IMG/VR virus record: IMGVR_UViG_3300031111_000017
Location: 1-41,235 of that record
DNA length: 41,235 nucleotides
Origin: a virus
Strand: one strand, 5' to 3'
The translations under genes were made by a program, and so were the position numbers. Below the pieces are notes generated by a model. It worked only from the letters and a program-made list of their open reading frames with translations, did not search any database and was not told the DNA's origin. Of the stretch, positions 23,918-33,019 are shown one piece after another. The first letter of the stretch is position 1. The number at the start of each line of letters is the position of its first letter.

Positions 23918-24635
23918 CTGGCTGACGATTACCGCGGCGAGTGTGCCGATTGTCGAGTTCAAGACGTATCACGTCTCGCCGCTTGAGAAGGCGTTCAACG
24001 AGCTTCATCGGCGATTCATCGCGTCGGACTGTTCTCATGCCTTTGTTGTCAATTCGGACGAAATGCCGCCTGCTGGGGCGCTACAGAGACTGCTTGAGCA
24101 CGACAAGGACATTGTGAGCTGCGTTGCTCCGAAGTGGGACGAGAAAGTAGGACCGCTTCCGGTGGCATGTCGGCAGTCGGGTGACGTCTTCCACTACGTC
24201 AACGATGGCGGATTGCAGCGCGTTGACCGTTGCGGGTTCTCTGGCGTCTTGATCAAGCGCGAAGTGATGGAAGCTATCCCCGTCGGGACATTTGAGTATA
24301 CGGAGACGGCGCAGTGCGCCTGTGGGTGGATCGATCACTTGGCAAGAGATGTAGACGTCTGCCCGAAATGCGGAACCGATCTGGCCGTTGACGGCACCTA
24401 CTTCATCTCGCCGGAATTCAAGTTCGAGGACGTTGCGCGGGAGATGGGATTCGAGGTGTGGGTTGACTTCGACCTCCAGATGCACCACTTCGTTGAGGTA
24501 GATCTGTACTCGATCAACCGGCAACTGATGTCGATGCGGGAGAAGACGCTTGCGAGCTTGACGGACAAGGTGAAACGGCTTCGGGGTGAATGCTCCGACA
24601 CGGAGATTGTAGACGCGCTGATTGCGCAGGGGTAG
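23865..24635 (+). CDS. Glycosyltransferase-like protein with zinc-ribbon insert
   Basis: 256 aa, GTG 23865. GT-A layout: aILLPNMGTIHAALHDWL, a strand ending in VVNSDEMPP (acidic metal motif), HDKDIVSCVAP, gFSGVLIKREVME, and late FKFEDVAREMGFEVWVDFDL then H. Between these, residues about 147-170 hold CACGW and CPKCG, a zinc ribbon, as in some phage family-2 enzymes. Lies between Dit and fibre genes, so the fibre is a natural acceptor (inference). Confidence 0.7.
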   Translation: MIAILLPNMGTIHAALHDWLTITAASVPIVEFKTYHVSPLEKAFNELHRRFIASDCSHAFVVNSDEMPPAGALQRLLEHDKDIVSCVAPKWDEKVGPLPVACRQSGDVFHYVNDGGLQRVDRCGFSGVLIKREVMEAIPVGTFEYTETAQCACGWIDHLARDVDVCPKCGTDLAVDGTYFISPEFKFEDVAREMGFEVWVDFDLQMHHFVEVDLYSINRQLMSMREKTLASLTDKVKRLRGECSDTEIVDALIAQG

Positions 24636-24638
24636 GCT

Positions 24639-27600
24639 ATGGCAAGTCTTGGAACGTGGGCGCATCGAATCGCGCTACAAGTATCGAACTCGAACATTGA
24701 TGCGAACCAGACCCACTTTCCATTGCCCATTGAAATCTCCTCGTCATCAGGTATCACCAACGTTGACGCAACGCCGGTCTTCGATCATCTGAGGTGTGAC
24801 GAGAACAGGCTGCGCATTGCTGTCACGAAGTCTGATGGCACGACGCAGATCAACGTGATCGTTGTGGAGTGGGATGATGCCAACGAATACGCGATGCTGC
24901 TTGTGTCGAAGTCAGACCTGACGTTCTCTTCATCTGAGACAACAACCCTCTATCTCTACTACGATCGGCAACAACCATCGAATACGACGTATGTGAAGGA
25001 TGCCACGGGGTATGCTTCGGCGACGGTATTCAGTTCTGCGATGGAGTGTGCATACAGCGGAATTCAAGAGTCAATCACGACGTCCGATCGCACTGACATG
25101 AGCGGGATGAACCTCTGGCTCTACAACAACCGCGCAGAATACTACAACGGACGAACATACTTCACCTGGCTGGATTACACGAACGCAGACATTGAAATCT
25201 CGTTCTACGATCACGCCCTTGGTTTGTGGGCAGATCCTGTGAAGATCGCGAACGCCTTTGCGTCTAACGCGCATCACTCCCCAACCCTGTGTGTTAATGA
25301 GGATGGTCATATCTGCGTCTTCACTGGCGACAATGACGAGTCGGACGACGTGATCTATATGTACCGCTCGACGTATCCCGAGATCATCACGAATTGGGGA
25401 TCTGCGGTGACGGTGGCCTCTCCCAGCAAGGCGCAGTATCCAAACACGTTCCTTCATTCTGACGGAACGCTTGTCATGCTCTACCGAGCAGAGGAAACGT
25501 ATGCTGAAGTGCATCGCATTCTCTCCACAGATAACGGGGCGACGTGGAGCAACGACCAGACCATCTACCAGGACACGGCAGACTCCGCGGAGAAGGCATA
25601 CTTCGATTACTGGTTTGATGAAAACGGGCGGCTTCATTTTGCCTGGAGCTACAGGAGCACGTCTGGCGATTCACAAGACCTCTATTACGCCTACTGTGAC
25701 AACATCACAGACGCAACAAGTGCGTGGAAGACAGCAAACGGCACGTCGATCACGCTTCCGATGGACAGCACAACGGCAGCATATCGCATCTATGACTCAT
25801 CTGGAGACGGATGGGATCATTGCTACATCGTCGGCGTCGTAGCAGACGGCAACAAGCCCTATATCTTTGCCAAGTTAACGGATTCTGGCACAACGAACGA
25901 AATCATCTGCATGTACTACTCGAGCGGATGGTCAACTACGACGGTTGTTGCGACAAACGACCTTGGCACGCCATCCGGCAGTGATGTAGCTGATGGAGAC
26001 TGCTACATCGATGGCGACGGATATGTGTACGTTTGCTTCACGATTGACGAGTCGAGTACAGATGAGATTGACGAATACTACTCAACAAACGGCGGGTCAT
26101 CCTTCTCGAAGAAGCGAGACGTGACAAGTAGCTCAAGCGGGAACTGCTATTGCCCGTGCTATCCACACAACCTCCTCGATGATGACTCATGCCGGATGAT
26201 CTGGTTCGTCGGCGCTGCCTTGAACACAGACGGCGACATTCACTACTGGGGCGGTTCTGACAAGGATCCGCAAGAGGCCGCGGCATCGCCTACCTACATC
26301 ATCGACTCGACATCGAACGATCGGAATGTTCTGGTTGGCGCGAATACCCCAGACGTTGCAACAGGAGGAAATCCGGGATCGTATGAGAACTTCGACGGAT
26401 CGGAGTACATGGACCTGTCATCTGAGGTCTCAGATATTACGTCTGACGCTGAAGGCGGGTTCTCTTGTCGCTTCAGAACATCCTACACATCAGCGAACCA
26501 GACCATTCTTTGCATCTCTGATGCGAGCGATGCAGATAGCCGACTAAAGATCTTCATCCAGAATTCCACCGGGTATCTGAAGGCGTGGTTATCCGAGAAC
26601 GGCACGAAGTCTTGGAGTCTCCAGCAGGACACGGACTACGCAGACGGCAACTGGCATACGCTAGGACTGTCGGTTGATAGCAATGGGTTGCGTGTATTGG
26701 TCGATGGGTCTGCCCTGTCGCCATCATTTGCACAAGGCAGTGCATCGTCTACCGAATGGGTTCACGACATCAATGATGTTGACGCCTGGATCATTGGCGC
26801 AGAGAAGGTATCGGACGCTATCGGTCAGCAATTCAACGGCGACCTTGACGAGATCAGATACTACTCCGATGCCCCGAGCAGCGCGTGGTTCAAGATGGAA
26901 CACCACGGCCACACTGACAACCTGATCACATGGGGAACTGACGAGTCCATCAAGTATGGCACGATTGCCGTATCCGCTGGCGCATCCTTGGCGGCACAGC
27001 AATCGCGCATTCGATGGGCTATTGAATCGATTGGCGCGACAAGCAGCCTCTCTGCCCTAGCCGACCTTTTCACCCTTGCCTCCGCAAGTTTGTCCGTCAC
27101 TGTGAACGGCCCCGTCTCTACGTCGAGCATTGATGCAGGGGCGGCGGCAAGCAATCGCGCGAGCGAATTGACGTATGGTTACACGCTTCTTGACAAGACA
27201 AACCCAGCAGACGGGAATGGGACGATCACGTCAGTTGAGATTTGGGCAAACACTAATCTCGGTGGCTGCAAGGTTGGCACATTCTACGAGGACGGCGGAT
27301 CGGGGAAGTACACCTGCCGAGACTCTGCATCCATCGGTAGCGTGACTAGCGGCTCGAAGCAGACCTTCTCCGGGCTTTCGATCGACGTTCAGACAGGCGA
27401 CCTTATCGGGATCTACTACTCGTCTGGAACCTTGGAGCGCGATGGAACGGGCGGCGATGCGTGGCAATACTCCGGCGATGCGTTCGGGACTTCGCAGGCG
27501 ACGTACTCAGACAAAGCATACATCCTGAGCGTATACGCAACAGGGGAAGCGCCAGGAAGCGGAATCGACGCAAGCGCTATCATGGCGGGCGGCGGATCGA

Positions 27601-28775
27601 TTGGCGCAGCGGCCTCGCTTTCCATCACGCCGACGGCAGTGACTCAAGCGATTGCGGCGATTGCTGCTGTCGCGGCTGTTGCCGCATCGGGCGAAACAAA
27701 CACATACGCGAGCGTTGCGATTGCGATTGCCTCTTCACTCGGAATCGACGGTGACGCGCTGTTTGACGCGGCGGCATCCATTGGATCAACGCTAAGCGCA
27801 GCGGTTGACGGCGACCTCGTAGCGGGTGGCGCGGCGGGTATTGACATCGCGGCTTCGATTGCTTCTGACGTTGACAGAATTCGAGGGGCAGTTGCGTCCA
27901 TTGATGGGGCTGCTTCGTTGGCGGTAGATGGGTCTGCGATTCTCGCGGCAATCGCGGCGATTGAAGCTGCGAGTTCCCTTTCGCTCTCTGGCGACATCTC
28001 TGGTGTCAAGTTTGCCGTTGCTGCAATTGCTGTTGCGGCAAGCCTTGGAGCGGATTCGCAGGCAATCAAGGACGCAATCGCGGCGATGCAGGCGGTGGCG
28101 TCTGTTTCATCTGCTGGCGGCGCGGTCAGGGATGGCGAGACAAGTGTGAGCGGGTCCGCTTCGATGTCTCTTGAGTCTGAGGTAATTCGGGCGGCGGTTG
28201 CGGCGATTCAGGTGGGAATGTCATTGAGTTCGGATGCAGACGCAATCCGATCGGCCATTTCCGCGATTGCGGTCCTTGCTGCCCTCTCCGCATCGGGAGC
28301 ACTTAGCGGAATTCAAAGCGGCGTCGTTGCAATTGCCGTCGCAGCGAGCCTTGGACTTGACGCAGAGGCTATCAAGGATGCCATTGTATCCATCTCCGGA
28401 TCGCTCAACATAACCGCAACGGGCGCGAATCAGATCTTCGCAGCACTTGCCATTGCGATCGTTGCTGCGATGTCTTCTGCTTCCGTGATCGTCAAGAACG
28501 GCGTGGTGACTATCACCGCGGCAAACGCCATCGAAGCATCGGCCTTGTCATACCTGGCGCGGCTCTTCGCGTATACGGGAACGCTGACCAGCGGCGACCG
28601 GCTCATCATCAACATGGACGATCAAACGATCACTTTGAACGGGGTCAACGTTACGCGCTACGTGTCCGGCCACTTCTGGAAGCTATTCCCCGGCTCGAAC
28701 ACGGTCCAGTATTCCGACGATGATGGATCAAGGTCAATCGCGGTAGACGTTGAGCACAAGCCGAGGTGGTTGTAA
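24639..28775 (+). CDS. Giant tail fibre/adhesin with beta-propeller, LamG and Dit-like C-terminus
   Basis: 1378 aa. Order: DUF2341-like start (1-115); sialidase/BNR-like region with Asp-boxes such as STDNGATW (about 295) and STNGGSSF (about 481); LamG-like lectin domain (about 580-750, with fDGSEYMDLSS and gNWHTLGLSVD); Ig-like domain (about 820-965); a long Ala/Ile/Ser-rich repeat region (about 985-1300); and a 68-residue Dit-like C-terminal domain (YTGTLTSGDRL to HKPRWL). Lectin-like domains suggest glycan or host binding. The C-terminal domain probably docks on the tail tip. Confidence 0.8.
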   Translation: MASLGTWAHRIALQVSNSNIDANQTHFPLPIEISSSSGITNVDATPVFDHLRCDENRLRIAVTKSDGTTQINVIVVEWDDANEYAMLLVSKSDLTFSSSETTTLYLYYDRQQPSNTTYVKDATGYASATVFSSAMECAYSGIQESITTSDRTDMSGMNLWLYNNRAEYYNGRTYFTWLDYTNADIEISFYDHALGLWADPVKIANAFASNAHHSPTLCVNEDGHICVFTGDNDESDDVIYMYRSTYPEIITNWGSAVTVASPSKAQYPNTFLHSDGTLVMLYRAEETYAEVHRILSTDNGATWSNDQTIYQDTADSAEKAYFDYWFDENGRLHFAWSYRSTSGDSQDLYYAYCDNITDATSAWKTANGTSITLPMDSTTAAYRIYDSSGDGWDHCYIVGVVADGNKPYIFAKLTDSGTTNEIICMYYSSGWSTTTVVATNDLGTPSGSDVADGDCYIDGDGYVYVCFTIDESSTDEIDEYYSTNGGSSFSKKRDVTSSSSGNCYCPCYPHNLLDDDSCRMIWFVGAALNTDGDIHYWGGSDKDPQEAAASPTYIIDSTSNDRNVLVGANTPDVATGGNPGSYENFDGSEYMDLSSEVSDITSDAEGGFSCRFRTSYTSANQTILCISDASDADSRLKIFIQNSTGYLKAWLSENGTKSWSLQQDTDYADGNWHTLGLSVDSNGLRVLVDGSALSPSFAQGSASSTEWVHDINDVDAWIIGAEKVSDAIGQQFNGDLDEIRYYSDAPSSAWFKMEHHGHTDNLITWGTDESIKYGTIAVSAGASLAAQQSRIRWAIESIGATSSLSALADLFTLASASLSVTVNGPVSTSSIDAGAAASNRASELTYGYTLLDKTNPADGNGTITSVEIWANTNLGGCKVGTFYEDGGSGKYTCRDSASIGSVTSGSKQTFSGLSIDVQTGDLIGIYYSSGTLERDGTGGDAWQYSGDAFGTSQATYSDKAYILSVYATGEAPGSGIDASAIMAGGGSIGAAASLSITPTAVTQAIAAIAAVAAVAASGETNTYASVAIAIASSLGIDGDALFDAAASIGSTLSAAVDGDLVAGGAAGIDIAASIASDVDRIRGAVASIDGAASLAVDGSAILAAIAAIEAASSLSLSGDISGVKFAVAAIAVAASLGADSQAIKDAIAAMQAVASVSSAGGAVRDGETSVSGSASMSLESEVIRAAVAAIQVGMSLSSDADAIRSAISAIAVLAALSASGALSGIQSGVVAIAVAASLGLDAEAIKDAIVSISGSLNITATGANQIFAALAIAIVAAMSSASVIVKNGVVTITAANAIEASALSYLARLFAYTGTLTSGDRLIINMDDQTITLNGVNVTRYVSGHFWKLFPGSNTVQYSDDDGSRSIAVDVEHKPRWL

Positions 28776-30019
28776 TGGCAGAGACTACCGTATACGCAAG
28801 CTCAGGCGGCGGCGAGCTCCTACTGCAACAACTGGCGACGGCGGCGTCGTGCGCTATCTGGCAGATTTCCGTGAATGCTACGATGTCTGACACGTCCTCA
28901 ACCTACTATCGACTGCTCGGAAGCCGCGCGGCCATCGGCGGTGGGAAATACAACCAATACATCCGGCGGGGATTCATCTACTTCGACCTGTCAAGCATCC
29001 CCGCTGTGGCGTCTGTCTCGTCCGCTACGCTCTATGTGTACATCAAGTCGCAATCGGCTACCTATGGAATTGGGCCGGGCCTCAAAGTCAGAAGCGGCCA
29101 GCCAACCTATCCCAGCGAAAGCGGCGGATCTCCCAACCTTCAGCTTTCAGACTTTGGCCAGGCCTACTACTCCGACATTGCGAGTGTTGCCGATTCAAGC
29201 ATTTCAGTCGGGTCATACAACGCGATCTCGATTCCTGTGGGAAACATCAACCCCGGTGGGTTGACCAAGTTTTGCCTTACCTGTGACTATGAATGCAATG
29301 GCACTGACAGATACGAGCAGCTTGAATACTACTCAAACAACGCAGCGGAGGCGCTGCAGCCGAAATTGACTGTCGTATACGATCCAGGCGGCGAAACGGG
29401 CATTGAAGCGTCCGCGAGTGTTGACGCCACTGGAGACCGCGTACGTTACGCGACAGCCGCTATCTCGCCTGCGTGTTCTCTTGCCGGGGATCCCGACATC
29501 GTGTGCGACGGCTCGGCGGCAATCTCCGGAGTGGCGAGCATCGATGCGCTGGCCAACTACATCGTAGGGTCGGGCGTGGAGATTGGCTCGACGATCAGCC
29601 TCTACCTGGACTGGGGGTCGCCGGGATTCTGCAACATCAGCGCAACGGCAAGCATCTCCGGACAGGCAACACGAATGCGGTTTGGTGAGGTTTCGATTGA
29701 GTCCGCGATTGCGCTCGTGTTGGAAGCAACGCGCGTATACAGCGGGCAAGTAACGATTGCCGTCAATACGTCTGCTTCGGCGGCTGCGCTTGCCTACGTC
29801 ACTCGGACGCTCGGATACACCGGGAATCTGTCAAGCGGCGACAGGCTAGTCATCGACACCGACAGGATGACGGTCAAGCTGAACGGGGCTGACGTCAGGG
29901 CAAACATGACGGGTGACTTCGTGAAGCTATTCCCAGGAACGAACACGATCAAGTACGAAGACAGCGACGGATCTCGAAACATCTCACTAGACGTCGAACA
30001 CGAACCGAGGTGGTTGTGA
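28775..30019 (+). CDS. Second fibre/adhesin with DNRLRE-like domain and same C-terminus
   Basis: 414 aa. Residues 30-205 look like a DNRLRE/CBM-type carbohydrate-binding domain (RRGFIYFDLSSIP, then SATLYVYIKS, ending LTVVYDPGG). An Ala/Ser repeat stretch follows, then a C-terminal domain (about 346-414; YTGNLSSGDRLVID to HEPRWL) nearly the same as in the preceding gene. Even the DNA at the gene end and next start (ccgaggtggttgt, ATGGCA) is repeated, so a cassette was duplicated. Confidence 0.75.
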   Translation: MAETTVYASSGGGELLLQQLATAASCAIWQISVNATMSDTSSTYYRLLGSRAAIGGGKYNQYIRRGFIYFDLSSIPAVASVSSATLYVYIKSQSATYGIGPGLKVRSGQPTYPSESGGSPNLQLSDFGQAYYSDIASVADSSISVGSYNAISIPVGNINPGGLTKFCLTCDYECNGTDRYEQLEYYSNNAAEALQPKLTVVYDPGGETGIEASASVDATGDRVRYATAAISPACSLAGDPDIVCDGSAAISGVASIDALANYIVGSGVEIGSTISLYLDWGSPGFCNISATASISGQATRMRFGEVSIESAIALVLEATRVYSGQVTIAVNTSASAAALAYVTRTLGYTGNLSSGDRLVIDTDRMTVKLNGADVRANMTGDFVKLFPGTNTIKYEDSDGSRNISLDVEHEPRWL

Positions 30020-31989
30020 TGGCAGTCAACGCGCCGGTTGTGATCTACGATACCAGTCTGAACAAGCAGGCATATCTCCCCTTGGCGTTTGACGTTGCCT
30101 ACGAATTGAGGGCAAACGAGGTCGGGCGTGCGTGGTTCTCCATTCCGCTAGACGATCCGCACATCCATGAGGTGACAGAGCTGCGATATGCTGAATTGTT
30201 CGACGGAGATTCACGCGTTGAGATGTTCCGAATTCTCAAGTCGTGGAAGGGAAGAGACGCACGCAGCGAATACGTCAGGTTTGAGTGTGAACACGTTCTC
30301 GGAACGCTCATGGATGACGAGTTCGATGATACGTTCAATGCAGGTTCAGTATCAGGCACGTCGCAAGCCATCACGGACATTCTCGCCGAACAGGGAACGG
30401 GACGCTGGACAAAGGGAACGTGCGCGTTCTCTGAATCCTACCTCTACGAATGGGAGCGCGGAACGTCGATTCTGAAGGCGCTGCTAGATGTTCCCAAGAG
30501 ATTCCAAGAGGGCTACTTCTGGACGTTTGATACGACGTCGTATCCCTGGACGATCAACCTGATTGCCCCGCCTTCGTCCGTAACCGCCTACATCGATTAT
30601 GGGCGAAACTTGAAGTCAATCGAGCGCGAGATGGATATGACCGGCCTTGTGACCAAGCTCTACCCGCACGGGTCGGGGTCGGGCACTGACCAAGTTGGCA
30701 TCACCTCAGAAGAGCCGAGCAGTCACGAATACATCACGAACAACACTGGAACCTATGGCACGATCGTCCACCACTGGACCGACCAAAGGTATCAAACCGA
30801 AGCAGAACTATACACGGCTGCGGTTGAGAAGCTGGCCGTTCTATCCGTTCCTAAGTATACCTACAAGATCGCTGCGGCGGATCTCTACCAGTTGACGCAA
30901 GAATCCATTGACGACTTCGACATTGGCACTCTCGTTACGGTGAATGACGAGGGGCTTGACATCGACGTTGACGTAAGGGTGATGGGCATTCGGAAGGGTG
31001 ACGTTACAGGGTCGCCGGGCGAGGTTCAATACGAGCTTGCGAACAAGGGTGAGGAATTCGACCTATCCGAGAAGCTAGAGTCAAACGATCTATCTGGAGT
31101 GTCCATTGCGAACATCCCCGGTGGCTCTGTCGGGTCATTGCCTTCAACCCCAACTGACGCGGGGCTCTACATCTCGAGTTCCTACCTTGGCTACCACAAC
31201 GGCTCTAGCTGGGCAACCTACATGGGAGATGATGGACGACTCTATGCCTCAGACGGGACGTACTACTTCGACTTCAACCCAGTGGCGGGAACGCTTTCGA
31301 TCAAGATCTCCTCAATTGACATCTCAGCAGACTCAAACGTGGTTGATACGGCGCAGATTGTGGATGGCGCGGTTACGAATGCGAAGATCGATTCCCTATC
31401 AGTCTCGAAGCTGACCGCAGGAACGGTTGACGCGCAGACGATCACGCTTGCCGAGACAACGGGATCCGCGATTCGGCAAGGCAAGGATAGCTTTGCAGAT
31501 ACTGACCCTGGCTTCTGGCTAGGCTACGCAGCGAGCTCATCCTTGTTCTCAATTGGCAACGCGACGAACTACATGAAGTGGACGGGAACAGACCTGCTCG
31601 TCAAGGGCAGCATTACCGGCGACATCAGCGCAGACCTCAATATGTCCGGCCATGCGCTCTACAACTGCACCGACCTGCGCGGCGGAACAGGTGCTGCAAC
31701 GAACACGCTCAATCTCGATACGAATGAATGGCTTGGTGAGGATGCGAACACCTATCTCCTGCTCGACAAAGATGCCGGCAGTCTGAGGTGGGCTGGTGAC
31801 GGGACCGTATACGCAGGCTCTGGCTTGACGCTGCAATCGGGCGGCGACTTCACGATCCAATACGACAGCGGATCATATGCTCTCGAGCTGCAGACAACGC
31901 TTGACAGCGGATCGCATACCAGCGTCCACGGATACCTCGTGTGCAAGGATTCCGGTGGGACGACGTGTTACATCCCAGTAACGACATAG
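30019..31989 (+). CDS. Tail-associated (Tal-like) protein with fibre extension
   Basis: 656 aa, ATG 30019. Residues 1-350 fit the gp27-like hub of Tal/prophage endopeptidase-tail proteins (AFDVAYELRANEVGRAWFSI, fRILKSWKGR, fDIGTLVTVNDEGL). The rest is beta-fibre: QIVDGAVTNAKIDSLSVSKL (a repeat common in tail tip proteins) and Gly/Thr-rich strands. It should close the tail tube and support fibres. No catalytic motif seen. Confidence 0.8.
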   Translation: MAVNAPVVIYDTSLNKQAYLPLAFDVAYELRANEVGRAWFSIPLDDPHIHEVTELRYAELFDGDSRVEMFRILKSWKGRDARSEYVRFECEHVLGTLMDDEFDDTFNAGSVSGTSQAITDILAEQGTGRWTKGTCAFSESYLYEWERGTSILKALLDVPKRFQEGYFWTFDTTSYPWTINLIAPPSSVTAYIDYGRNLKSIEREMDMTGLVTKLYPHGSGSGTDQVGITSEEPSSHEYITNNTGTYGTIVHHWTDQRYQTEAELYTAAVEKLAVLSVPKYTYKIAAADLYQLTQESIDDFDIGTLVTVNDEGLDIDVDVRVMGIRKGDVTGSPGEVQYELANKGEEFDLSEKLESNDLSGVSIANIPGGSVGSLPSTPTDAGLYISSSYLGYHNGSSWATYMGDDGRLYASDGTYYFDFNPVAGTLSIKISSIDISADSNVVDTAQIVDGAVTNAKIDSLSVSKLTAGTVDAQTITLAETTGSAIRQGKDSFADTDPGFWLGYAASSSLFSIGNATNYMKWTGTDLLVKGSITGDISADLNMSGHALYNCTDLRGGTGAATNTLNLDTNEWLGEDANTYLLLDKDAGSLRWAGDGTVYAGSGLTLQSGGDFTIQYDSGSYALELQTTLDSGSHTSVHGYLVCKDSGGTTCYIPVTT

Positions 31990-31997
31990 GGGGTTCC

Positions 31998-32318
31998 ATG
32001 GAAATGAAAACTTTGGATATTGGGCGACAGATTGAGGTGGTCAGAGGCGTTGAAGTCCCGAAAGTGGACGGCAAGCCGATGACGATTGGCGATCTGTTGG
32101 TGCGGATCATCCCGATCCTGCGCGGCGGCGAGAATGCGCTGCGGCTGTGGAACATCGGGCTTGAGATCGATCGAGCAATTGGAGAGGAGAGAACAGAAGT
32201 CACGCTGACAGTCTCCGACTGGAGCGATCTGAAGAGGGCTGTGCTCCACGTAGATCATCCACTGTGGGGTCAGGTGTGGGCGCGGGCGAATTTGGAAATG
32301 GCGTTCGGAGAGGAGTAG
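31998..32318 (+). CDS. Unknown 106-aa protein
   Basis: ATG 31998 lies within the palindrome TTCCATGGAA, with AGGGGG just upstream; ATG 32004 is possible. The N-terminus (TLDIGRQIEVVRGVEVPKVDGKPMTIGDLLVRII) and the helical rest resemble small tail-region phage proteins. The C-terminus ends Glu-Glu-stop, forming the next ribosome site. Confidence 0.6.
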   Translation: MEMKTLDIGRQIEVVRGVEVPKVDGKPMTIGDLLVRIIPILRGGENALRLWNIGLEIDRAIGEERTEVTLTVSDWSDLKRAVLHVDHPLWGQVWARANLEMAFGEE

Positions 32319-32321
32319 CAC

Positions 32322-32612
32322 ATGGGATGGGTAGCGGATCTTGAGAGTCTGCCGGTAATCGTTGCGATTCTGGTTGTATTCACCGCTTGCCTGAGTCTCG
32401 TCATTCGCTACATCTCGAAGCATGTGGTCAGTCCGTTCAAAATACTCATCGGGAATCATCTAGAACATCTAACCGCCGAGCAGAAGGAAGATCGGCTCGA
32501 ACGGTGCAAGATGAGGGAGGCGCTAGAGAAGCAAACCGAAGTGATGACGGAACAGAGCTACGAGTTTCGGCGGTTGTGCGAGAGGATAAACGGCAAGACT
32601 GAACGGGGTTGA
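32322..32612 (+). CDS. Membrane-anchored coiled-coil protein; possible holin-like
   Basis: 96 aa. One membrane span (residues 10-29) and a charged helical cytoplasmic tail with Cys. Such proteins (BhlA/XhlA-like) often sit in lysis cassettes after the tail genes. Lysis role is an inference; no endolysin is adjacent. Confidence 0.5.
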   Translation: MGWVADLESLPVIVAILVVFTACLSLVIRYISKHVVSPFKILIGNHLEHLTAEQKEDRLERCKMREALEKQTEVMTEQSYEFRRLCERINGKTERG

Positions 32613-32638
32613 CTTTAACCCCTTACTTAACGTAGAAT
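32609..32638 (+). promoter_or_regulatory. Sigma70-like promoter
   Basis: TTGACT (32609-32614), 18 bp, TAGAAT (32633-32638), straddling the previous stop. Predicted start near 32645; two hairpins follow before the next gene. Confidence 0.7.
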
Positions 32639-32655
32639 TTGTGCGAGGAAGCGGT

Positions 32656-32710
32656 CCCGCTTTGAGCGGGTGACTAGCTCCCTGGACTCGTCCAGGGGGC
32701 GTTTTGCTTT
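32656..32710 (+). terminator. Leader hairpin and promoter-proximal terminator
   Basis: CCCGCT-ttg-AGCGGG (32656-32670), then a 10-bp stem GCTCCCTGGA-ctcg-TCCAGGGGGC (32677-32700) with a TTTTGCTTT tail. Same order as at 9888: promoter, short hairpin, terminator, gene start. Confidence 0.8.
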
Positions 32711-32725
32711 CTAGGGGGTGATTGT

Positions 32726-33019
32726 ATGGCTTGGGTTGGATATGTCGTCAAGGGATTCTTCGCAGTAGTGCAGTTCGTCAAGAGCTTTGGCGCTGTACGT
32801 GCGATCATCCAAGACGACGGAACTCAGCAGATGAAGATTGACGCGGTTCACGCTGAGTTTCAAAAAGTGGCTGACAAGTTGCAGCCTATCGTAGACGAGA
32901 CATCAACAACGATTGACGATTCAATTCTCAATGGCCTTCGTGAAGTGCTGCACATGATCGCTGAACTCGTGGTCACGGCTTCACTGAAGAAGATCGCAGA
33001 GCTGGAGGGGACGACTTGA
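32726..33019 (+). CDS. Unknown 97-aa helical protein
   Basis: ATG 32726 behind AGGGGGTG. Amphipathic/hydrophobic N-terminus (VGYVVKGFFAVVQFVKSFGAV) and helical remainder. Could be membrane-associated, even holin-like, since it opens an operon with secreted proteins; not proven. Confidence 0.5.
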   Translation: MAWVGYVVKGFFAVVQFVKSFGAVRAIIQDDGTQQMKIDAVHAEFQKVADKLQPIVDETSTTIDDSILNGLREVLHMIAELVVTASLKKIAELEGTT

